Virus record (IMG/VR): IMGVR_UViG_3300042471_001502
Coordinates: 1 to 41,640 of that record
Origin: a virus
Reading direction: 5' to 3' (one strand)
Length of the DNA: 41,640 nucleotides
Part shown: piece after piece, positions 1 through 6,753 of the stretch
How positions within the stretch are numbered: position 1 is the stretch's first letter
How the letters are laid out: every line of letters begins with the position of its first letter
Notes under the pieces: generated by a model
Databases searched by the model: none
What the model was told of the DNA's origin: nothing
What the model saw: the letters and a program-made list of their open reading frames with translations, nothing else
Program-made: the position numbers and the translations under genes

Positions 1-1068
1 TTAACACAATTATCAGAACAAATAATTGACGTAACGGTTAGTTACTCAATATCAGCAGCGACCGCAGTTACGTTTTCTGTAATTGACCCAGGATTGCAAT
101 TAACGCTTCAAAATTATTTTCAGCCTGGGCAAACCATAATATATAGAAGTCATAACACTTTTTCCGCTCCAGGAGCAGAGACCCTAGTAAGTAATGCCGC
201 ATCATGGGCATCGAATTCGTATGTGGGTTATTTCATGGAAATAGCAGATGTGACAATTGAGCAAAGCCAAGGAAATTCTCCAGTTGTTCGCGTTCAGTGT
301 TACACAAAAGCAATTCAGCAAATGAAAAGAGACAGAAACCCTGGTGTTGTAAAAGGTACTGGTACTGATTTTGTGCAGAATGCAGCAAAAAAATATGGCT
401 TGAAATGTGTTGCTCAAAAGACATCAGCAACAAGGCAAATAACACAAGCAGACGGTGACAATGTCGCTGATTCGCTGTGGAACGTTTTAGAAAAACTTGC
501 TGGAGAATCCAAAGATGAAAACAAAAATCCTTTTGTGATTTTTGAATCTGATGGAACTTTATTTTTTGGTTCTCAGCAGTGGTTGATGTATTCGTGGGGT
601 CACGATTCGTATATACATAAAAAATTCAATGCAAAAAATCAGACATATAGTGACATAACTAGACGATTGACTTATCTTCATTATCCGCCACGAATTGTTA
701 GTGGAAAAGCAGACAATAGATTTATTCTTCATGGGCTGCCAAGCATGCACAAGTCAGAAAACGACCCCATGGAGGGTGATGGCTCGTGTATTGTTGATAG
801 AACAAATGGCGTTCGCCTAAGGCCAGGAATGACCGTCAATGTTGGCTCAATTCCATGGTTTACGGACGACTTTTTAATTACTGGTGTTGACTTTGAAGAA
901 TTAAGCCCAAGTCCAGTAAACATAAAATTTGCCACTCCGCCACGTCAAGAAAAAAAGATAAAGCAAATAGAAGTTGGGAAAATTTACCCTGGCTCTGTTT
1001 CGTGGTCTGAAGTGGAAGGCCTAATATCTGTTCAACGAACGTCAACTTTTGAAAGCAAAGCGCCATGA
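1..1068 (+). CDS. Baseplate hub protein (gpD/gp27-like), 5' end outside the window
   Basis: The reading frame is open from base 1, so the gene starts upstream. A TTG at 94 is only an internal codon. The visible 355 residues are beta-rich with no catalytic motif. The C-terminal part, with a stretch like RPGMTVNVGSIPWFTDDFLI followed by a GVDFEE segment, resembles the hub or late-control-D type proteins of contractile tails that sit under the tail tube and hold the spike. It overlaps the next gene by ATGA at 1065-1068, and the order hub, OB-fold spike, gp25, J, gpI is the classical myovirus baseplate order. The role rests mainly on position and general character. A related tail-tip protein is the alternative. 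Confidence 0.62.
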   Translation, partial: LTQLSEQIIDVTVSYSISAATAVTFSVIDPGLQLTLQNYFQPGQTIIYRSHNTFSAPGAETLVSNAASWASNSYVGYFMEIADVTIEQSQGNSPVVRVQCYTKAIQQMKRDRNPGVVKGTGTDFVQNAAKKYGLKCVAQKTSATRQITQADGDNVADSLWNVLEKLAGESKDENKNPFVIFESDGTLFFGSQQWLMYSWGHDSYIHKKFNAKNQTYSDITRRLTYLHYPPRIVSGKADNRFILHGLPSMHKSENDPMEGDGSCIVDRTNGVRLRPGMTVNVGSIPWFTDDFLITGVDFEELSPSPVNIKFATPPRQEKKIKQIEVGKIYPGSVSWSEVEGLISVQRTSTFESKAP

Positions 1069-1436
1069 AACCAAGCAATCAAATAAACAGACAAAAAGCA
1101 TCATCCCACCCATTTAATGGCTCTGGTGTTTTTGTTGGGCAAGTCAAATCTGTTGTTAATGGACTCCCAGTTGTGTTTGTCAAACAATTGAATTGCACAT
1201 TCAATAACGTAAATTTCGTTGGGAATACAGTGACCAACACATTAAAAACAAATGACAAAGTTCTATGCACATTCATAGACAATCAAACTCAAGAAATCTA
1301 TGTTCTTGGAGCATTTAATCAAAAAAAAGACAAATACGTCACTGTGGCAAAATTTAATGCCCTCATAGACCAAATAGAAACTTTGTTGGAATTGCCCAGC
1401 AACGCTCTTGACGCATATAAGCAAACGGAGGCATGA
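1065..1436 (+). CDS. Baseplate spike / OB-fold protein (gpV or gp5 N-domain-like)
   Basis: This 123-residue protein has a beta-barrel pattern, FVGQVKSVVNGLPVVFVKQL followed by KTNDKVLCTFIDNQTQEIYV and LGAF. It fits the OB-fold found at the base of phage spikes (gpV, gp45, gp5-OB), in which a short barrel docks on the hub. No long beta-helix follows, so the spike would be very short or completed by another protein. The start ATG overlaps the hub stop (ATGA), indicating translational coupling. The C-terminal 30 residues are helical (DALIDQIETLLELPSN region). Family assignment is inferred from fold pattern and order. Confidence 0.6.
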   Translation: MKPSNQINRQKASSHPFNGSGVFVGQVKSVVNGLPVVFVKQLNCTFNNVNFVGNTVTNTLKTNDKVLCTFIDNQTQEIYVLGAFNQKKDKYVTVAKFNALIDQIETLLELPSNALDAYKQTEA

Positions 1437-1443
1437 TTAACTT

Positions 1444-1743
1444 ATGGACGCATTCAAATTTCCAGTATCATTTTCAACTGACACAAGAGAAATAGTCAAA
1501 TTGAGAGAAGGGAGCGATGATTACATTAAGCAAATAATCAGCATTTGCATTTTGACTGAGCCATTCACCCTTCCGCTCACCCCAGATTTTGGCACTGCAG
1601 ACCCGTCATTTTCAGTTGTTTCCCCAGAACAACTTATGCTCGCAGCAAATAAATTCATTCCAGAGGTGTCAATAGTTGCTGTCAATTCATCAATAAGCGA
1701 CGATTCTGGCTCGGTAAACGTCCAGTTCATTTACAATAGGTAG
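1444..1743 (+). CDS. Baseplate wedge protein, gpW/gp25-like
   Basis: The 99-residue protein has the size and pattern of gp25/gpW family wedge proteins. It has an N-terminal FPVSF strand, a central segment IKQIISICILTEPFTLPLTP, then DFGTADPSF and a C-terminal V-N-V-Q-F-I-Y strand. In T4 gp25 and P2 gpW this small subunit clamps the wedge around the hub and helps trigger sheath assembly. It lies between the OB-fold spike gene and baseplate J, as in most contractile-tail phages, with a gap of 7 bases upstream and 5 downstream. The canonical EPR-type motif of gp25 appears here as TEPFTLP, so the match is divergent. Confidence 0.68.
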   Translation: MDAFKFPVSFSTDTREIVKLREGSDDYIKQIISICILTEPFTLPLTPDFGTADPSFSVVSPEQLMLAANKFIPEVSIVAVNSSISDDSGSVNVQFIYNR

Positions 1744-1748
1744 TAGAT

Positions 1749-3176
1749 ATGTCTGCAGATTTTCGCGAGTACGTTGATTTAACCCCCCTGGACATTAGTC
1801 CTGTCCAGGTTTACCTTGACTCAATTGAAGTTGCGCGCACTGTTTTCCCTGGATTTGATTTGCGCGTTGGAACAATTGAAGATGCAATGTTTCAGGCATT
1901 TGCCTATATGTCGGCTTTGAATATAGGGGCAATCAATCGAATACCAGATGCGATTTTTTTGGGTGCCATAAAAATGATGGGAACCCCCTATAACGATGGC
2001 ACAAGGGCGACAATGGACGTTACTTTTACTGCAAACTCCAACGACGGAGCGACAATACCAGCAGGAACTCTTGTTGCATTTTTGATTATTGATGACGAAC
2101 TAGAAATTCAATATGTTTTTGAAACTGACGAATTACTGACAATCGCATCAAACACCCTCGGCGACCCACTTCCAGTTGGAACAGTTGGATGCACAGCGCA
2201 ATCTCTTGGAACAATTCCAACCGTCCCAAATTCCTCAACATTGTCAATAGTTTCATACATGCCAAACGTATTTTCTGCTGTTTCGGCTGGAAATTTTGTT
2301 CAAGGGCAGGATGCCGAATCAGTTGACCAATTTTTGCAAAGGGGGGTGGCGAATCTCGCCACCATGTCCTCCGCACTTGTTACGGCATCACAATTGCAAA
2401 ACTATGTTTTGGTTGAAAACCCATCTCTCGTAACACGTTGCGCCGTGTATGACCTCACCGACCCAAACGGCTCACACGACCTCAGCGACCCAGACGACGC
2501 TGGAAAAGTTGCCGTATTTGCTTACGGTCCACAAAGACTTTTGACAACACAAGAGAAATCAAATATTCTTTCAGACATTGAAAATCGTTCTGTTGCTGGC
2601 TTGGAAATTGGGATTCTCAATCCATATATATTGGACTTTTACATAGAGGCGACAATTTCATATTTTTCTCAATACGACGTTGCCGAAATAACTGCAACGC
2701 TGAAACAGAATTTGCAACAGTTGCACTCCCCAGTTTCTTCGAACCTCAATGAAGACAGATTGAGGTACAACAATGTTTTGCAATTTATACTTTCACACCC
2801 ATTTGTTAGGTCCGTCGACTCACTGACTCTATCAAAATCAAAAGTGGCATCAATAACCAATGCGCTCAAAACTGGAAACAATGTTACATACACAGCAAAC
2901 AACGCTTTTGTTGTTGGCGACTTGGTAACTGTTACTGGCATAACTCCATCTGGGCTCAACTCAACGACTAGGGCGATAACACAGAGAACTGCAACATCTT
3001 TTACTGTCGAAAATGCATCGGCAAGCGGCAGTTATTCGTCTGGTGGTTCGGCGGAAGTAATTCTGCCAAACTGGGGCAACACTAGCGGAAATGACATACT
3101 TTTTGCGAAAAAGGGAAGTTTGTTGAGTTTGTCGGAACAAAGAATTTCTTTGACGATGAATTCGGTGACCTTATAA
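1749..3176 (+). CDS. Baseplate J-like protein (gp6/gpJ)
   Basis: This 475-residue protein starts with the short helical region of J proteins (DFREYVDLTPLDISP...) and continues into GTPYNDGTRATMDVTFTAN and IPAGTLVAFL, which is a typical J-core beta segment. It then has the QDAESVDQFLQRGVANLATM region that matches the E-x-x-x-F-x-x-R signature of baseplate J. J proteins dimerise to form the inner baseplate ring and drive sheath contraction. Around residues 370-440 there is an inserted Ig-like segment (VTYTANNAFVVGDLVTVTGI...) not seen in minimal J proteins. It may decorate the baseplate. Its N-terminal neighbour is gp25-like and its C-terminal neighbour gpI-like, which supports the call. Confidence 0.82.
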   Translation: MSADFREYVDLTPLDISPVQVYLDSIEVARTVFPGFDLRVGTIEDAMFQAFAYMSALNIGAINRIPDAIFLGAIKMMGTPYNDGTRATMDVTFTANSNDGATIPAGTLVAFLIIDDELEIQYVFETDELLTIASNTLGDPLPVGTVGCTAQSLGTIPTVPNSSTLSIVSYMPNVFSAVSAGNFVQGQDAESVDQFLQRGVANLATMSSALVTASQLQNYVLVENPSLVTRCAVYDLTDPNGSHDLSDPDDAGKVAVFAYGPQRLLTTQEKSNILSDIENRSVAGLEIGILNPYILDFYIEATISYFSQYDVAEITATLKQNLQQLHSPVSSNLNEDRLRYNNVLQFILSHPFVRSVDSLTLSKSKVASITNALKTGNNVTYTANNAFVVGDLVTVTGITPSGLNSTTRAITQRTATSFTVENASASGSYSSGGSAEVILPNWGNTSGNDILFAKKGSLLSLSEQRISLTMNSVTL

Positions 3177-3183
3177 CCACAAT

Positions 3184-4371
3184 ATGCAACTTTTAAATCC
3201 GACGCGAAATGTTATATCCAACGCAAATGCGTTGCAGGCAAAAAATGCATCTGGCGTATTTTTGTCCCCAGAAACTTACGTTCATTCGTGGACGGCAAGC
3301 AATGCAACAGCATCTGTTGTTTCAGAAAAATACGTGCATCCACTTCAGTATTCTTTAAAATTGCAACCGACTGGCGGAAATATAACTTTTTCTCTCAACT
3401 CAATAATTCCAGAAGATGAAGATTTAAATTATCGAAAAGCACAATTTCATTGTCAGATATTTGCCCAAACCCCATCAATAGCAATTGTTGAACTTACAAA
3501 TGTAACCACTTCCGAGTCCTTAAATTACTCACAAACACTCATTGCAAATCAATGGAATGCGGTTTTTAGTCCTGTTGTCAATGTAGGAAGCATCAACACA
3601 TCGGTAGACGATATTGAATTTTCTGTTGAAATAACAATTCAAAATCATGAAAACTTTGTTTTGTACATGTCGGTTCCGACGCTAATGAATGAAATTGGCC
3701 ATGCAAAGAATTTTTTCGTTTACAACATGAGAAAGTTTTTACCAACATTTATATGGGATAAAGACAAAATACAGAGTTACCCTAATTATCCATTTACAAA
3801 GTTGTTTCACGTTTTAACATATCATGCTTCATTGGCTTCTGAACTTTACACAAAATATTTTGAATATTTGAACGAAGACGTATCGCCAAGAAATCAAACA
3901 GCAAATTTTAGATATAGCCAATTAATCAATCCAGAACATGTAGATGGAGATTATGTAAATTGGCTATCTCAATTTAACGGAGCGCCAATTTATAAAAGCA
4001 TTGTGTCAACAAGTTCGACTGAAACAATATTGAATGTTGATGAGTCAATTTCCTGGCAGTTGGCAAATGCATATTTTGGTAGAAACGCTGGAACGCTCGA
4101 GGCAATCAAGGAGTGTGCAAAGCAGGTTCTCAGCGGAAACAAAATTGTCTACGTTTCACCTGGCGGAAGTTTCTTTCAAATAAACGTTTACACCCTTTTG
4201 TCAGAAACCCCTGGCGTGTCTTCTGAGGGTGACACCTCGCCAGAAGTTATTGCTATGTTGGAATTGACCAAGCCAATGGGTTTTGTTATTAATCATGAGG
4301 CATACGATGACTTGCCATTTATCCTTGACGACCCTCTTTACGGACAACTCAATACTGCCCCACTGGGATAA
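3184..4371 (+). CDS. Tail protein gpI-like (baseplate wedge, fibre-attachment side)
   Basis: This 395-residue protein has two parts. Residues 1-170 form a beta-sandwich-like region (HSWTASNATASVVSEKYVHP...) resembling a carbohydrate-binding module. Residues 180-395 carry a P2 gpI-like region with YNMRKFLPTFIWDKDK, the helix LTYHASLASELYTKYFEYLN, an INPEHVDGDYVNWLSQFNG segment and the ANAYFGRNAGTLEAIKECAK motif typical of gpI proteins. gpI joins the baseplate wedge to tail fibres, and fibre genes do follow. Full-length P2 gpI is shorter, so the N-terminal sandwich looks like an added domain. This gene ends the baseplate block. An extended -10-like motif begins just after its stop. Confidence 0.7.
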   Translation: MQLLNPTRNVISNANALQAKNASGVFLSPETYVHSWTASNATASVVSEKYVHPLQYSLKLQPTGGNITFSLNSIIPEDEDLNYRKAQFHCQIFAQTPSIAIVELTNVTTSESLNYSQTLIANQWNAVFSPVVNVGSINTSVDDIEFSVEITIQNHENFVLYMSVPTLMNEIGHAKNFFVYNMRKFLPTFIWDKDKIQSYPNYPFTKLFHVLTYHASLASELYTKYFEYLNEDVSPRNQTANFRYSQLINPEHVDGDYVNWLSQFNGAPIYKSIVSTSSTETILNVDESISWQLANAYFGRNAGTLEAIKECAKQVLSGNKIVYVSPGGSFFQINVYTLLSETPGVSSEGDTSPEVIAMLELTKPMGFVINHEAYDDLPFILDDPLYGQLNTAPLG

Positions 4372-4372
4372 G

Positions 4373-4383
4373 TGGTAAAATTG
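4373..4383 (+). promoter_or_regulatory. Putative extended -10 promoter element
   Basis: The sequence TGGTAAAATTG directly follows the stop of the gpI-like gene and lies 20 bases before a strong Shine-Dalgarno site (AAAGGAGG, 4391-4398) and ATG 4403. TG-n-TAAAAT is a good extended -10, but no clear -35 is visible. Near-identical motifs occur at 24005-24015 and 32523-32533. Confidence 0.4.
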
Positions 4384-4402
4384 AATAAACAAAGGAGGAT
4401 GT

Positions 4403-4618
4403 ATGTCATCCCCATTTAGCAAAGATGTATTGGAAAGGGCCGTACGCACGTTCCTGCAGGGCTGGCTTGGGGCCTGGCTTGCAACTGGTGCGGATTTTGA
4501 CGGCCTTGTATCAACCGACAACCTTAAGGTGGGTGTGGTTGCAGTTGCCTTGTCTATTGCAATGAGCATGGGCCTAAAAAATGTTGGCAAAAACAAAAAC
4601 TCGGCCAGTATTATCTAA
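4403..4618 (+). CDS. Small membrane protein, r1t-type holin-like
   Basis: This 71-residue protein has the pattern of r1t-like holins. It has an N-terminal segment FSKDVLERAVRTFLQGWLGA, a first hydrophobic segment, a polar turn (GADFDGLVSTDNLKVG), a second hydrophobic segment VVAVALSIAMSMGL and a lysine-rich tail. Such proteins make pores in the inner membrane for endolysin release. The gene has the best Shine-Dalgarno site of the region. It sits far from the endolysin (35473), between the baseplate and fibre blocks, and there is a second holin candidate at 35210. It may therefore be an auxiliary holin, an antiholin or simply a small membrane protein. Topology is clear, function is inferred. 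Confidence 0.55.
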   Translation: MSSPFSKDVLERAVRTFLQGWLGAWLATGADFDGLVSTDNLKVGVVAVALSIAMSMGLKNVGKNKNSASII

Positions 4619-4636
4619 GTTCCTGCTGGCGCATTT

Positions 4637-4677
4637 GCGCTCTCTAATCTACAATTAGACGCAGTAGTTAGGAGCGC
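4637..4677 (+). other. Nested inverted repeats overlapping a Shine-Dalgarno site
   Basis: GCGCTC (4637-4642) is complementary to GAGCGC (4672-4677). Inside lies CTAAT-ctaca-ATTAG (4644-4658). The outer 3' arm overlaps the GGAG (4671-4674) that serves ATG 4684, so an RNA hairpin could mask ribosome binding. There is no U-tract after it, so it is not an obvious terminator. Confidence 0.35.
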
Positions 4678-4683
4678 GCGTCA

Positions 4684-5058
4684 ATGCTTGCTGGTATTTA
4701 CAACATTACTTGTCAACAGGGCTCGACATTTACTAGAACCATAACCCTGAACTACCCAGACCCACTCTCACCACCGAGTGACCCGACCTACCTTCCGTGG
4801 AACCTAACTGGATATACAGCGCGAATGCAGGTGCGAAGAACAATTGACTCGTCCACTGTTCTTTTGAATTTAACAACAGGGGGTGGCGGTATAACACTCG
4901 GTGGTTCTTCTGGTGTAATCGAAATTTATATAAGCGCAGCAAATACGGCCACACTGACCAGTTCTGGTGTTTACGATTTGGAAATTATTTCAAATACTGG
5001 AGTCGTAGACAGAATTCTTCAAGGCAACTTTACGTTGTCTCAAGAGGTCACCAGATGA
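4684..5058 (+). CDS. Small virion structural protein, beta-rich
   Basis: This 124-residue protein has the pattern of small fibre-network or BppU-like N-terminal proteins, which often precede fibre genes in aquatic phages. It begins AGIYNITCQQGSTFTRTITL, then has a TGYTARMQVRR segment, a LGGSSGVIEIYISAA segment and a C-terminal SGVYDLEIIS strand. These form a jelly-roll or sandwich that binds fibres to the baseplate. No enzymatic motif is present. It overlaps the next gene by four bases (ATGA, 5055-5058). I recognise the type from cyanophage-like tail regions but cannot name a family with certainty. Confidence 0.5.
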   Translation: MLAGIYNITCQQGSTFTRTITLNYPDPLSPPSDPTYLPWNLTGYTARMQVRRTIDSSTVLLNLTTGGGGITLGGSSGVIEIYISAANTATLTSSGVYDLEIISNTGVVDRILQGNFTLSQEVTR

Positions 5059-5366
5059 GCAATACGGTTCCAAATCAAGTAGTCATTGAAGACGTAAGAA
5101 TTGACGTAAACGTCAACCAGGAAACCCCAAACCTAGTAACTCTGACCACGATTGGCAGTCAGAGGGTCCTGACACAGCGCCACATACATAACCAAGGGCA
5201 AGCATCCACCACTTGGTTGATAACACACACCCTTGGGGGTAGACCCTCGGTTACAGTGGTTGATTCTGCTGATACACACGTCTTTGGTGAAGTACAATAT
5301 TTAAGCGATTCGCAAGTACAAGTGACATTTTCGGCAGCGTTTTCGGGCAAAGCCTATCTCACGTAA
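5055..5366 (+). CDS. Small fibre-associated protein with C-terminal phage-fibre motif
   Basis: This is a 103-residue protein. Its C-terminal half (TTWLITHTLGGRPSVTVVDS, then a HVFGEVQYLSDSQVQVTFSA strand pair and GKAYLT) matches a short beta module often found at the tips of phage tail fibres. The N-terminal 50 residues are polar with many Thr, Val and Asn. It lies between the sandwich protein at 4684 and the first long fibre gene, so it probably forms part of the fibre attachment. No catalytic residues are seen. Function is inferred from pattern and context. Confidence 0.5.
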   Translation: MSNTVPNQVVIEDVRIDVNVNQETPNLVTLTTIGSQRVLTQRHIHNQGQASTTWLITHTLGGRPSVTVVDSADTHVFGEVQYLSDSQVQVTFSAAFSGKAYLT

Positions 5367-5375
5367 GGAAGTAAC

Positions 5376-6686
5376 ATGGCGCAAAAGTTTCTCACGAATA
5401 TAGACCTCAACCAGAACCAACTGGTTAATGCCACTTTTGAGAAAGTGGGCACCGACCCAAATACTGGCAATTTCGAGGGTCGCCTCATCTACAACTCAAC
5501 TGAAGACACCATTAAGGTCTATTCGGGGTCCGCATGGCGCAAGATGCTACATGGGGTCATTGCTGGTGGTTCCTACACAGATGCAATCAGCATTAGCGAA
5601 TCAAACGGAACAATTACTCTCACCCTCAATCTTGCCGATACTGACAGCGCAGGTCTTTTGTCCAGCACGTTCTGGAACATGCTTAATGATGCGACTGCTG
5701 ATGCAACCGCAAGCAAACTTGTCAAGCGCGACGCAAACGGCAATGCCAAAGTTGCCACACCAACAGATGCAGCACATATTGCGACTAAGGGTTATGTTGA
5801 TGCGGCGCGCCAAGGTCTTGACGTTAAGCAATCTGTCCGTGCTGCAACTACAACAGCAGTAACTCTTTCATCAGGTTTGGAAGCGGGAGACCTTCTTGAT
5901 GGAGTAACGCTTGTTGCTGGAAACAGAATCTTGGTCAAGGACCAAGGTGGTGCTGGCGTAGCGCATGTAGACAACGGCATTTACGTTGTCCAGGAGAGCG
6001 GCGCACCAGTAAGGTCGTCTGATGCCAACGGAACTGCCGATACTGGCGAGGTAACTCCTGGAACATTTGTTTTCGTTGAGGAGGGTACCGCTAACGCTGA
6101 TAAGGGATTTGTTGTCTCCACGAATGGAACAATCACTGTTGGCTCAACGGCAATCGCGTGGACTCAATTCTCTGGCGCTGGTTCATTCACTGCTGGCGAC
6201 GGTCTTTCGCAGGTTGGCAACCAAATCAATGTCAATGTTGTTGCCGACAGAACTGCGATTACTGGTGATGCGGTTGACATTGCCTCAACTTATGTGGGTC
6301 AGTCAAGCATCACGACCCTTGGAACAATTACCACTGGCACATGGACGGCAACAGACGTTGGTATTGAGCATGGTGGTACTAATGCTTCAACCGCGGCAGA
6401 TGCGCGCACGAATCTTGGTGTAAAGACATCTTCGGGGACTGCAACCACTTCCACCTCAACTCTTGCAAGAGTTGCAAAACAAGGTTGTGCAGCGCATTCT
6501 GGTGGCACCTCGACAACTACCGTCACACATCTTTTCAATACATTAGACGTCATTGTGCAAATTTATGAGGTCGCCACTGGTGCAACAGTTATTGGTGATG
6601 TTACCCGCAACAATGCGGACACCGTAACCGTCACGCTCCTTGGTTCTATCTCTGCCAACGACTACACGATTGTGGTAACTGGCTGA
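5376..6686 (+). CDS. Tail fibre protein (modular, 436 aa)
   Basis: The N-terminus (MAQKFLTNIDLNQNQLVNAT) is shared with many phage fibres and, in its first residues, with the next gene (MAQKF). It is followed by a GRLIYNSTEDTIKVYSGSAW beta-hairpin module of the type that recurs downstream. A central module starting near residue 145 (QGLDVKQSVRAATTTAVTLS ... GNRILVKDQ ... NGIYVVQE) is related to two copies in the 947-aa fibre at 16112. After this come GTWTATDVGIEHGGTNAST and a C-terminal receptor-like beta domain. It is expected to be a trimeric receptor-binding or connecting fibre. The stop is followed by a small hairpin (6701-6722). Confidence 0.75.
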   Translation: MAQKFLTNIDLNQNQLVNATFEKVGTDPNTGNFEGRLIYNSTEDTIKVYSGSAWRKMLHGVIAGGSYTDAISISESNGTITLTLNLADTDSAGLLSSTFWNMLNDATADATASKLVKRDANGNAKVATPTDAAHIATKGYVDAARQGLDVKQSVRAATTTAVTLSSGLEAGDLLDGVTLVAGNRILVKDQGGAGVAHVDNGIYVVQESGAPVRSSDANGTADTGEVTPGTFVFVEEGTANADKGFVVSTNGTITVGSTAIAWTQFSGAGSFTAGDGLSQVGNQINVNVVADRTAITGDAVDIASTYVGQSSITTLGTITTGTWTATDVGIEHGGTNASTAADARTNLGVKTSSGTATTSTSTLARVAKQGCAAHSGGTSTTTVTHLFNTLDVIVQIYEVATGATVIGDVTRNNADTVTVTLLGSISANDYTIVVTG

Positions 6687-6700
6687 ACTTCCATAACATA

Positions 6701-6722
6701 AACTAACCTTGAGGGGTTGGTT
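6701..6722 (+). terminator. Hairpin between fibre genes (possible weak terminator or attenuator)
   Basis: AACTAACC (6701-6708) pairs with GGTTGGTT (6715-6722) with one G-U pair and a six-base loop. A second short palindrome (GTTGAATCAAC) follows. No U-run is present, so termination is uncertain. It may instead process or regulate the fibre transcript. Confidence 0.25.
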
Positions 6723-6753
6723 GAATCAACGGCAATAGCGATTGAGGTCGCAA

